Positions 34,925 to 42,487 of a stretch of 64,000 bases of DNA are shown here, in pieces. Both the position numbers and the translations under genes were made by a program. Positions within the stretch are counted from its first letter, which is position 1. The number at the start of each line of letters is the position of its first letter. The DNA comes from Oscillospiraceae bacterium (GTDB taxonomy: Bacteria > Bacillota > Clostridia > Oscillospirales > Ruminococcaceae), in the NCBI GenBank assembly GCA_902363145.1, contig CABIZB010000001.1:186001-250000 (forward strand). Direction: 5' to 3'. The notes below the pieces were generated by a model. It did not search any database. It saw only the letters and a program-made list of their open reading frames with translations, and was not told the origin of the DNA.

Positions 34925-36193
34925 TCAGGTCTCCTGAACTTTGTCTCTGGGCTTTTCCTCGCCCTTGGGAGGATCCATCCAGCCGGTGTGATCGCTGAGG
35001 ACAGCCAGCTTGTCGCTGTCGCACAGGCGGTCCCACTTATTCCATTCAAGCACCTCGAAAACATCGCCCTTTGCGTCGCATTTCATTACAGCACGCATAA
35101 GTGAGCAGTTGGAAGGCACACGGATAAGCAAATATTTTGCGCTGCGTTTGGACATTATAACGTACTCGTACAGCCTTGAACCACGAAGCACACGGGTAAA
35201 AGTGTAGTCCTGTTTGATGATCTCGTTCTTTAAGCGTTCAGATTTTTTCTTTGCCGATGAGTTGAACATAAGCTTTATGGAGTTCATTGTGCGGTTCATC
35301 TCATAGTTCTTGTGAAGATGTTCGTCACCATATTTAATAGTGTCCTCCACATCGTCCTCACGGAAAGCAAATACACGCTCATCAAGCTCCATTATGCGCC
35401 TTGCCACAACAGCGTTCCAGTAACCTCTGAAATAAAGTCCACGTTTTGGGTGCTTGTCGCCTGTTACCAGAAAAAGACCGTTATCGACGATGATACGATA
35501 TGTTTCCGAGCCTGCCTGCCCCTCTGCTTCTTTTATCTTCGCCTTTTCGGCAGTGTCCTTTGCGCTGATGCCTGCCAGCCTGCATATCAGCATGATGATT
35601 CCCACAATGAAGTTTATTATGATAAACAGGGGAATGAAAGTGCACCAGATATTTGCAACAGCCACCATCAGCAGCAGTAACAATATCTTTACGATGCCCG
35701 CACGGGTCTCACCCACATGGCCGTAGGTGGTGCCGTATTTGTCCGTATAAACATAGTTTTCGTTTATGAAGAAATCGTTGATGGATTTTGCAGGGTCAAT
35801 GTGCCTGTACAGCGAGCAGGGGAGAGTTATGCCGAATATGAGGCACAAGATGCTTTCGATAAATACTATAAAAGAGTACAGCTCCAGCACCTTTGCGGTG
35901 TTTTCGCTTACCTGAATGCAGAATATCTTTGCGACAGGTATGGGGACTTCCTTGCCGCTGTCCTCGCCGAACCATTCCTTGCCCAGCAGCACTGAGGCTT
36001 CCTCGGGAGTGGGATCAGTTCCCTCAGGGAAATAGTCCATGGCATTTCCCACGGTGATGATACTGTCGGGGTATTTTTCACTGTAGTTGTCAAAGCTGCT
36101 GTCAAATTTAAGGAGCTTTGCGCAGAGCATGACCAGCAGGATAGATACAACGAGCACTATCATTTCAAGGAGAGCTGAGAATAACGGCTTCAT
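34925..36193 (-). CDS. Unknown multi-pass membrane protein
   Basis: Not recognised. The 422-residue product has hydrophobic segments at about residues 6-25, 100-125 and 170-210, with an extracellular-looking stretch between the first two (DSFDNYSEKYPDSIITVGN) that carries PEGTDPTPEE. The C-terminal half is soluble, charged and beta-rich (ETYRIIVDNGLFLVTGDKHP onward), ending in a hydrophilic tail with KGEEKPRDK. The ATG at 36193 is used, with AAAGGT upstream; an in-frame TTG at 36205 is less likely. It has its own promoter and a terminator that a repeat element has separated from the gene. Confidence 0.6.
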   Translation of the reverse strand: MKPLFSALLEMIVLVVSILLVMLCAKLLKFDSSFDNYSEKYPDSIITVGNAMDYFPEGTDPTPEEASVLLGKEWFGEDSGKEVPIPVAKIFCIQVSENTAKVLELYSFIVFIESILCLIFGITLPCSLYRHIDPAKSINDFFINENYVYTDKYGTTYGHVGETRAGIVKILLLLLMVAVANIWCTFIPLFIIINFIVGIIMLICRLAGISAKDTAEKAKIKEAEGQAGSETYRIIVDNGLFLVTGDKHPKRGLYFRGYWNAVVARRIMELDERVFAFREDDVEDTIKYGDEHLHKNYEMNRTMNSIKLMFNSSAKKKSERLKNEIIKQDYTFTRVLRGSRLYEYVIMSKRSAKYLLIRVPSNCSLMRAVMKCDAKGDVFEVLEWNKWDRLCDSDKLAVLSDHTGWMDPPKGEEKPRDKVQET

Positions 36194-36248
36194 TTTTACG
36201 ACCAACCTTTATAAGTTTTTTGAACAGGAAAAATTTTTATACAAAATT

Positions 36249-36277
36249 ATGATAACACAGTCACGTAAATAATGCAA
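36249..36277 (-). promoter_or_regulatory. Probable promoter of the 34925-36193 gene
   Basis: On the minus strand TTGCAT (36277-36272), a 17-base spacer and TATCAT (36254-36249), about 56 bases before the ATG. Confidence 0.6.
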
Positions 36278-36315
36278 TATGTTATGAGAAATAAATTTGC
36301 GGCGCAATGGCTTTG

Positions 36316-36344
36316 TTGACATGGGTACAATTATAGTATATAAT
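36316..36344 (+). promoter_or_regulatory. Upstream promoter before rplU
   Basis: TTGACA, a 17-base spacer and TATAAT, a perfect match, about 100 bases ahead of a second perfect promoter. No gene starts between the two, so both seem to serve rplU. Confidence 0.75.
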
Positions 36345-36418
36345 ATAACTTGGTTTGATTGACAGTGGGCAGCGGAATGAAAAATCCCGCAAAAAAATAA
36401 AAAAATGCAAAAAAGCCC

Positions 36419-36447
36419 TTGACAAAACAAATTCGGCGTGGTATAAT
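36419..36447 (+). promoter_or_regulatory. Main promoter of rplU-prp-rpmA
   Basis: TTGACA, 17-base spacer ending in GTGG, TATAAT. Transcription should start near 36454, just before the L21-type leader. Confidence 0.9.
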
Positions 36448-36453
36448 TTTTCT

Positions 36454-36543
36454 TGCCGCATGTAACAGGCTATGGAAGCAGTGTGCCCATTGGCAGCTCG
36501 CCTGGTGCAGCGAGTTTTTATAGGAAAAGGCAGGTGCCGTAAA
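36454..36543 (+). promoter_or_regulatory. L21-type ribosomal leader
   Basis: A 90-base leader between promoter and rplU. It contains GCTCGC-CTGGTGCA-GCGAG followed by TTTTTA (36496-36520), a terminator-like hairpin, and an AGGAAAAGGCAGGTGCC stretch before the ATG. Position and design match the L21 leader of Firmicutes; the full consensus was not tested. Confidence 0.7.
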
Positions 36544-36858
36544 ATGTACGCTATTATCGAAACAGGCGGAAAGCAGTATCAGGTCAAGGAAGGCGACGAG
36601 ATCTTCGTTGAGAAGCTCGCAGTTAACGCTGATGACACAGTTACTTTTGACAAGGTAATTGCTGTAAACAACGACAGCGCTCTTACAGTTGGCGCTCCCT
36701 ACGTTGCAGGTGCATCCGTAGAGGCTAAGGTTATCAAGAATGGTAAGTCCAAGAAGATAACTGTTTTCACCTACAAGGCTAAGGAAGGATCCACTCACAA
36801 GAAGCAGGGTCACAGACAGCCTTACACTAAGGTAAGAATCGACGCTATCAAGGCATGA
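36544..36858 (+). CDS. rplU: 50S ribosomal protein L21
   Basis: The 104-residue protein starts [20 protein letters not shown], the standard L21 N-terminus, and ends with [18 protein letters not shown] longer frame from 36472 exists but runs through the leader hairpin and has no supporting homology. It overlaps prp by four bases (ATGA), so translation of the two is coupled. Confidence 0.98.
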   Translation: MYAIIETGGKQYQVKEGDEIFVEKLAVNADDTVTFDKVIAVNNDSALTVGAPYVAGASVEAKVIKNGKSKKITVFTYKAKEGSTHKKQGHRQPYTKVRIDAIKA

Positions 36859-37184
36859 TAAAGGCTGTTTTTTATAAGAAAAACGGCGGTTTATCGGGCT
36901 TTTCACTATCAGGTCATGCAGGCTGGGGCGAAAGTGGGAGCGACGTTGTGTGCGCATCTGTTTCCTCGGCGGCAGAGCTTGTGTGCAATACCGTTACCGA
37001 CTTCTTTAACGATGAAGCGGAGGTATCAGTGCTTGAAAATAAGCTTGCTCTGAAATTGAAAAGCGGCAGCGAGAATTCCCGCAGACTGCTTGAGTCGTTT
37101 TACGCTCATCTCGGTCTGATATCCGAGGAGTTTCCCGGCTGTATCAGGATTATTATTGAAAGGGAGGCTACCAATCATGATTAG
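36855..37184 (+). CDS. prp: Ribosomal-processing cysteine protease Prp
   Basis: Prp removes the N-terminal extension of L27, a step essential in Firmicutes such as Staphylococcus. The 109-residue protein has the catalytic histidine in SGHAGWGE (H21) and the cysteine in SDVVCASVS (C33), in the usual GHA...D(I/V)VCA layout. It sits between rplU and rpmA as expected, overlapping rplU by four bases and rpmA by eight. The matching cleavage site is present in the downstream L27. Confidence 0.95.
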   Translation: MIKAVFYKKNGGLSGFSLSGHAGWGESGSDVVCASVSSAAELVCNTVTDFFNDEAEVSVLENKLALKLKSGSENSRRLLESFYAHLGLISEEFPGCIRIIIEREATNHD

Positions 37185-37458
37185 AATTTCCATGCAGTTT
37201 TTTGCACATAAAAAAGGTATGGGTTCCACTAAGAACGGTCGTGACAGCGAATCCAAGAGACTTGGAGTTAAGAGAGCTGACGGTCAGTTCGTAACCGCAG
37301 GCAACATCATCGTTCGCCAGAGAGGTACTCATATTCATCCCGGCGCAGGCGTTCAGATCGGTTCTGACGATACTATCTTCGCTGTTGTTGACGGCAAGGT
37401 AAAGTTCGAGCGCGTTGGCAAGGACCGCAAGAAGGTTAGCGTTTACGCTGCTGAATAA
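37177..37458 (+). CDS. rpmA: 50S ribosomal protein L27, with Prp-cleaved extension
   Basis: The 93-residue precursor begins [20 protein letters not shown]. Residues 1-9 form the extension removed by Prp after FF, leaving AHKKG, whose N-terminus reaches the peptidyl transferase centre. The rest ([25 protein letters not shown]) is standard. GAAAGGGAGG lies about ten bases before the ATG at 37177. It overlaps the end of prp and is followed by a strong terminator; obgE, often next, is absent. Confidence 0.97.
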   Translation: MIRISMQFFAHKKGMGSTKNGRDSESKRLGVKRADGQFVTAGNIIVRQRGTHIHPGAGVQIGSDDTIFAVVDGKVKFERVGKDRKKVSVYAAE

Positions 37459-37474
37459 TTTCTGCGATTTTGAA

Positions 37475-37514
37475 GAGTCGCTTTTGCAGTTTCTGTGAAA
37501 GCGGCTCTTTTTTT
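37475..37514 (+). terminator. Terminator of rplU-prp-rpmA
   Basis: GAGTCGCTTTTGCA / TGTGAAAGCGGCTC hairpin (37475-37507) followed by seven T. Confidence 0.9.
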
Positions 37515-37535
37515 ACAACCGAAAGGGGATAGGCA

Positions 37536-38105
37536 ATGAAATTTCCTAAGATAACATACAATTCTCCCGTAACACTTACATTTGCACTGCTGGCGCTGGG
37601 GGCAACTCTGCTTATTCAGTTTATCGGTCAGAGCGCCGCTGTGAGGTTCTTTTCGGTTTACCGTGCTCCGCTGACCGACCCGCTTTTTTATCTGCGAATG
37701 TTCACCCATGTGCTGGGCCATTCGGATATGTCCCACTTTATGGGCAATTTCACCGTAATACTGCTGGTAGGACCTATGCTGGAAGAAAAATACGGCGGAA
37801 AGCGCCTGCTGATAATGATAATCTTCACAGCGTTCATTACGGGACTTATCAACGTTATCTTCTTCCCCGGGATGGCTCTTCTGGGGGCAAGCGGAATTGC
37901 GTTTATGATGATACTTCTCAGCTCCTTTGCCAACAGCGGCAGCGGCGAGATACCTCTCACACTTATCTGCGTGGCTGTGCTTTATCTGGGAACGGAAGTG
38001 CTGAACGGTCTGTTTGCTCACGATAACATCTCCCAGATGGCACATATCATCGGAGGAGTGTGCGGCTGTGCCTTTGGCTGGCTCATCTGCAATAAAAAGG
38101 CGTAA
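37536..38105 (+). CDS. Rhomboid family intramembrane serine protease
   Basis: The 189-residue membrane protein has six predicted helices. The protease residues are present: S119 in GASG, H170 in MAHIIGG, and the oxyanion-side HFMGN (H67, N71) in the second helix region. That distinguishes it from the catalytically empty rhomboid-fold protein at 24253. Substrates cannot be guessed. It follows the rpmA terminator by about 20 bases with GAAAGGGGA upstream of the ATG and no clear own promoter. Confidence 0.88.
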   Translation: MKFPKITYNSPVTLTFALLALGATLLIQFIGQSAAVRFFSVYRAPLTDPLFYLRMFTHVLGHSDMSHFMGNFTVILLVGPMLEEKYGGKRLLIMIIFTAFITGLINVIFFPGMALLGASGIAFMMILLSSFANSGSGEIPLTLICVAVLYLGTEVLNGLFAHDNISQMAHIIGGVCGCAFGWLICNKKA

Positions 38106-38204
38106 TATATTGTCGAAAATAATAAAAATCAAGCTTATTATGGTGCTGACTTTGAATAAAATAACGGAATAATTGCGCGCCTGATTTAAATTTTTTAAAA
38201 TCTA

Positions 38205-38233
38205 TAGACATTTATTCGGCGGTGTGGTATAAT
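38205..38233 (+). promoter_or_regulatory. Promoter of the foldase-like lipoprotein gene
   Basis: TAGACA, a 17-base spacer and TATAAT, about 80 bases before the start codon. Confidence 0.75.
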
Positions 38234-38314
38234 TAAATGTAATTATCCTGTGGGAGATTGCCCGGCATACGGTGCATTGTCCCTCAAAGTCAACGAAAGG
38301 ATAGGTTAGTTCAA

Positions 38315-39712
38315 ATGGCAAGATTTAATATAAAGAAAATTACCGCAGTTGCTGCGGCTGCCGCTGTTATGTCCTCTATGACAGCCTGCGGCGAAAATAC
38401 CACATGGGGCGCTACCATTGACGGCAGCGATATCCCTGCTGGTATCTTCATCTATTATCTCCAGTCCGCTTACTACAGCGCACAGTCCAAGCTCAATGAG
38501 GAAAATTCCGCATCAAGCGATGCAGTAGCTTCCGCTGACGGCACAACAACTACCGCTGCCGTTTTCAGCTCTCAGATCGACGGCAAGGATGCTAAGACAT
38601 GGATATATGACGAGGCTACCAAGTCCATGCAGGAATATGCGGCTATCGAAGCAAAGTTCACCGAGCTGGGTCTTACCATTACAGCCGATGAAAAGGACGC
38701 TGCAAAGGTTTACTGCGACCAGACCTGGGACTATGCAGGCGAGTATTACACCAAAATGGGTATCAGCGAAAAGTCCTTTACCTCCCTTTATCTCAATTCT
38801 CAGAAGAGGGACAAGGTGTTCAAGACCATCTACTCCGAGGGCGGCGAATATGCTGTTTCCGATGACGAGATAAAGACATATCTTGATGAAAACTATGCAA
38901 TGATAAACTACATTGCTATGGAGCTGAAGGACGGTTCGGGCAATCTGCTCAAGTCCGACGGCAAGGCTGAGATTATGTCCATGGCTGAGAGCTATGTTGA
39001 GCGTTACAAGAACGGCGAGGATTTCGATGCCCTTAATGCTGAATATACCGCATATTATGACAACCTCAAGGCAGAAGCCGAGGCTGCTGCCGCAGAAGAA
39101 GCTGCCAATGCAGCTGCTGACGAAGCAGAGACCGAGATCTCCACTGCTGAGGTAACTCCTTCCGATGCAGAGGCTGCTCTGGAGGATAATGCCGACGAGA
39201 TCACCGATTCTGCCGAGACCGCAGAAGATGCAACAGAAGCTCCCACTGAGGACACTGCCGAAGCTGATGAGACCGCTGATACCGCAGAGGAAACAGCCGA
39301 GGCTGACAGCTCTACAACAGAGGAAGCTGCCGATACGACAGAAACTTCCGCCGATGCTTCCGCAGAGGAGACTACCGATTCAGGCGAGCAGATCTCTTCC
39401 AACAAGACCGTTATTGAAAAGAGCGGCACAACTCCCGATTCCGCAGTTGTTTCCAAGGTGTTTGACGAGATGCAGAAGGGTGATATCCAGATCATCGAAT
39501 CCTCCGACAGCGAAAAATATTACATTGTCCTCAAGATGGACGTTCTCGAAACTGACGAGTACTTCCTCAGTGCAAAGGATTCACTCCTTTACGAGATGAA
39601 GTCCGAGGATTTTGACGCTCTCATCACTCAGTGGACCGAGGCTCAGAACGTTGTAAAAAATCAGGACGCTTATAAGAGATACGACCCCAAGAAGCTTTTT
39701 GACCAGAACTGA
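38315..39712 (+). CDS. PrsA/SurA-like lipoprotein with a long acidic insert
   Basis: The 465-residue protein has a lipoprotein signal with lipobox MTAC (C25). Residues 30-230 follow the SurA/PrsA N-terminal chaperone pattern (GSDIPAGIFIYYLQSAYYSA, KFTELGLTITADEKD, MGISEKSFTSLYL, YAVSDDEIKTYLDENYAMINYI), and the C-terminal 90 residues (VVSKVFDEMQKGDIQII onward) resemble the end of that fold. Between them, about residues 245-365, lies a stretch made almost only of E, A, D, T and S in place of a parvulin domain. It is probably a cell-surface holdase without isomerase activity. The ATG at 38315 follows GAAAGGA. Confidence 0.75.
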   Translation: MARFNIKKITAVAAAAAVMSSMTACGENTTWGATIDGSDIPAGIFIYYLQSAYYSAQSKLNEENSASSDAVASADGTTTTAAVFSSQIDGKDAKTWIYDEATKSMQEYAAIEAKFTELGLTITADEKDAAKVYCDQTWDYAGEYYTKMGISEKSFTSLYLNSQKRDKVFKTIYSEGGEYAVSDDEIKTYLDENYAMINYIAMELKDGSGNLLKSDGKAEIMSMAESYVERYKNGEDFDALNAEYTAYYDNLKAEAEAAAAEEAANAAADEAETEISTAEVTPSDAEAALEDNADEITDSAETAEDATEAPTEDTAEADETADTAEETAEADSSTTEEAADTTETSADASAEETTDSGEQISSNKTVIEKSGTTPDSAVVSKVFDEMQKGDIQIIESSDSEKYYIVLKMDVLETDEYFLSAKDSLLYEMKSEDFDALITQWTEAQNVVKNQDAYKRYDPKKLFDQN

Positions 39713-39730
39713 TATTGCATATAAAACTTA

Positions 39731-39762
39731 TCCCGTGACCCGAAAGGGCTGCGGGATTTTTT
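39731..39762 (+). terminator. Terminator of the foldase-like gene
   Basis: TCCCG...CCC-GAAA-GGG...CGGGA hairpin followed by TTTTTT. Confidence 0.9.
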
Positions 39763-39773
39763 GTTTCTTCCTG

Positions 39774-39801
39774 TTGCATTTTGCGTTAAAAAGTGTATAA
39801 T
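39774..39801 (+). promoter_or_regulatory. Promoter of the tandem hydrolase gene
   Basis: TTGCAT, a 16-base spacer and TATAAT. It lies 12 bases before a perfect inverted repeat that covers the predicted transcription start. Confidence 0.7.
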
Positions 39802-39812
39802 AGAATACAGAC

Positions 39813-39828
39813 GTTAGCGCGAGCTAAC
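39813..39828. promoter_or_regulatory. Perfect inverted repeat GTTAGC-GCGA-GCTAAC, candidate operator
   Basis: A 16-base perfect palindrome between the -10 box (39796-39801) and the ribosome binding site AAAGGAGG of the hydrolase gene. Its place at the transcription start suits a repressor site; the half-site resembles the core of DtxR/IdeR-like boxes, but no regulator gene is adjacent. Confidence 0.5.
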
Positions 39829-39845
39829 CAAAGGAGGATAAACAT

Positions 39846-41504
39846 ATGAAATTCTATCGCTTTGGCAATGAAGATAAACCTGTTATAATGCTGCTTCCCG
39901 GAACCTGCTGCCACTGGAAAACATTTTCGGCTGTGATACCCTTGCTGAAAGATACTTTTCAGGTAGTTTGCATTTCATACGACGGCTTTGACGAAAATGA
40001 GCCTGATGCAATTTTTCCCACAATGACCGAGGAAACTGAAAAGATAGAAAGCTATATCAAAGCAAAATTCGGCGGACGTATATTTGCCGCTTACGGCTGC
40101 TCGCTGGGCGGAAGCTTTGTGGGGCTGCTTATCGGACGTGAAAAAATACATATCGATCACGGCTTTATAGGCTCTTCCGATCTTGACCAGGCAGGTATAG
40201 TGGGCGCACGTATCAAGTCAGCCATAGTCAAGCCTGTGCTCGGTAAGGCTGCCCATGACGGCAAGCTGCCCGAGTGGATGACAAATATGATGCTCAAAAA
40301 GGCAGATGACCCTAAAGAGGCTGAAAAGAATATCAAGACCTTTGAGAAGCTGTTCGCAAGCATAAGCTTTGCATCGGAAAAGAGCATTTACAACCAGTTC
40401 TACTCCGATCTGGTAACTCCCCTTAAAGACAATATCCGTGTGGGGGGCACGACTGTTCATATCTTCTACGCTCTGAAAATGGGTGAGAAGTATTTTGACC
40501 GATACAACAAGCATTTTCCCGATGCCGATATCGTGGCGAGGGACTACAGCCATGAGCAGCTTTTAATGAGCTATCCCGAGCAGTGGGCACAGGATATAAA
40601 GCGCTGCTGCGGACTGCCCTTTGATGAGGAAAAGGCTCTGCCTGAGTCATTGTCCTACAGACGTGGCAAGAAGCGCTTTTTCGACAGCCATCACTATGAG
40701 GAGGCAGTTGTAAAGGGCTGCGATTTCAAATATATGGACTGCGGAAAAGGGGACAAGACCATTGTTTTTCTTGTAGGCGGACTTGGCACCTCCGAGGCGG
40801 TGTATCCGTATGTAAGCGCTCTGGAGGGCAGATACAGGTTCATCACCTTTGACTATCCCTTTGAGTGCATGGATATGAAGTCATTGTGCGAGGCGATAAT
40901 CGACCTGCTGGATTATCTTGATGTGGATAAGGCGGTTTGGATGGGAGCTTCATTCGGCGGGTACATGGCTCAGCTCCTTGCGTCCGAGTTTCCCGAAAGG
41001 ACAGAGGCAATGTGCCTGTTCTCCACAGCGGCGCTTTCCGAAAGAACTGTCGGTGCACTGAGAAGCAAGTACAAGAACGCTGCTCCCATTGTCCTCAAGG
41101 CTATGGAAACCGTTCCTTACAGCATTGTAAGATCCTTTGAAATGAAGCAGAGCATGGGGCATATTGAGGGTGCTTCTGCGGAAGAGGCTTATTATATGCG
41201 TGATATGTTCAACGATATCTACAGCGGCTATACATCTGAGTTTGATGTTCATATGACCCGCCTTGTGGCTGATGTTATAAACCGGCAGCCCTGCACAGCG
41301 GATAAATTCGCATACCTTGACGGAAGAGTGCTGCTGGTACTCCCCGAGGACGATGGCTTCTTTGACCGTGATATGCAGAATGACCTTATGGAAATGATGC
41401 CCTCACCTATGATCGGCCATGTAAGCGGAGGTCATGCAGCTACCCTGATGCGTGTGGGCGATTATATAAAGTATGTTGACGAGTTTATGGAGAAGCTTGA
41501 CTGA
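39846..41504 (+). CDS. Tandem alpha/beta-hydrolase protein
   Basis: The 552-residue protein consists of two alpha/beta-hydrolase domains in a row. The first (about 1-255) has the nucleophile elbow GCSLGG with S86 and a late histidine in YSHEQLL; the second (about 285-552) has GASFGG with S369, a late aspartate in LPEDDGF and histidine in SGGHAATLM. Both therefore seem to keep a serine-based triad. Such duplicated hydrolases are unusual; substrates are unknown, with esters or peptides of small size most likely. AAAGGAGG precedes the ATG. It is transcribed from its own promoter with a palindromic site at the start. Confidence 0.8.
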   Translation: MKFYRFGNEDKPVIMLLPGTCCHWKTFSAVIPLLKDTFQVVCISYDGFDENEPDAIFPTMTEETEKIESYIKAKFGGRIFAAYGCSLGGSFVGLLIGREKIHIDHGFIGSSDLDQAGIVGARIKSAIVKPVLGKAAHDGKLPEWMTNMMLKKADDPKEAEKNIKTFEKLFASISFASEKSIYNQFYSDLVTPLKDNIRVGGTTVHIFYALKMGEKYFDRYNKHFPDADIVARDYSHEQLLMSYPEQWAQDIKRCCGLPFDEEKALPESLSYRRGKKRFFDSHHYEEAVVKGCDFKYMDCGKGDKTIVFLVGGLGTSEAVYPYVSALEGRYRFITFDYPFECMDMKSLCEAIIDLLDYLDVDKAVWMGASFGGYMAQLLASEFPERTEAMCLFSTAALSERTVGALRSKYKNAAPIVLKAMETVPYSIVRSFEMKQSMGHIEGASAEEAYYMRDMFNDIYSGYTSEFDVHMTRLVADVINRQPCTADKFAYLDGRVLLVLPEDDGFFDRDMQNDLMEMMPSPMIGHVSGGHAATLMRVGDYIKYVDEFMEKLD

Positions 41505-41588
41505 TACTGTTTTCAGAAATGTTCTTGATTTTTTCACATCAAAGGGATATCATATGAATATACACTAACGGAAAACGGAGGATATGAT

Positions 41589-42257
41589 ATGCCATTTTCA
41601 CCTCAGACCATAGATTTTCTCACCATGAACCGCCTGAATGACAGTAAGTTATGGTTCAACGAGCATAAGGACGACTACCGCAGATTTGTTGCGGAGCCGT
41701 TCAGGGAGTTCACCGAAAAGCTGCTGCCCGAAATGCAGAAAATAGACCCGCTCATCAACAGCGTGCGCATTTCAAGGATATACCGTGACGCAAGATATTC
41801 ACGGGGAAAGTCGGTTTTCAGGGAGAATATGTGGTGTACTTTCGGCCGTACAAGGGAGCTTTATTACTCCCTGCCATGCTTTTATTTTGATATCTCGGCA
41901 AACGGCTTTGAGTACGGCTGCGGATTTTACGAGCCTGCACGTGAGACCATGGATGCAATGCGTGAGATGATAAAAGGGGACAGTCCGCTTTATATCGCTG
42001 CTGCTGACGCTTTTTCTTCCCAAAGCGTTTTTGAGCTTTACGGAGATGTGTATAAGCGAAATCATTTCCCCGACCAGAGCGAGGAAAAATGCCTGTGGCT
42101 CAATCGGAAGAATATAGGTCTGACAGCTCTCAGCACCGACTGGTATATGCTGTTCAGCGACCACCTTGCCGATAAGATAGCGGCAGATATCAGGCAAGTG
42201 ATACCTGTTTACGATATGCTGCTTGCTGCCTGTGAGGCAGGCGCGAAAAAAGAGTGA
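41589..42257 (+). CDS. DUF2461 (TIGR02453) family protein
   Basis: The 222-residue protein matches the DUF2461 pattern: LTMNRLNDSKLWFNEHKDDYRR (in two parts), INSVRISRIYRDARYSRGKSVFREN, and YFDISANGFEYGCGFYEPA. The family is widespread in bacteria and fungi but has no known function. Length is standard. GGAGG precedes the ATG. It lies 84 bases after the hydrolase gene, with no terminator between, so the two may be cotranscribed. Confidence 0.85.
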   Translation: MPFSPQTIDFLTMNRLNDSKLWFNEHKDDYRRFVAEPFREFTEKLLPEMQKIDPLINSVRISRIYRDARYSRGKSVFRENMWCTFGRTRELYYSLPCFYFDISANGFEYGCGFYEPARETMDAMREMIKGDSPLYIAAADAFSSQSVFELYGDVYKRNHFPDQSEEKCLWLNRKNIGLTALSTDWYMLFSDHLADKIAADIRQVIPVYDMLLAACEAGAKKE

Positions 42258-42260
42258 AAA

Positions 42261-42293
42261 ATGCGCTTCCCTGCGTGTGGGAAGCGCATTTTT
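42261..42293 (+). terminator. Terminator of the DUF2461 gene
   Basis: Perfect 11-base stem ATGCGCTTCCC / GGGAAGCGCAT with a seven-base loop, followed by TTTT. Confidence 0.9.
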
Positions 42294-42384
42294 ATGAATA
42301 TTGTTTTTATGACGACTTGTTAAGTTATGCAAAAGTACCAAAAGCAAACGAAAATATTTTTGTATAAAATACTCTAATAATTCG

Positions 42385-42413
42385 TTGACAGACGGTTTGT
42401 TTTTTGGTATAAT
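42385..42413 (+). promoter_or_regulatory. Promoter of the 1601-residue repeat protein
   Basis: TTGACA, 17-base spacer, TATAAT; about 75 bases before the GTG start. Confidence 0.9.
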
Positions 42414-42487
42414 GATTATAATTATAGGAAAAGTATGCCTGTATGCGCGTACTTTTTTGGCAAAATACAAAGGGAGGAATCATTGCT

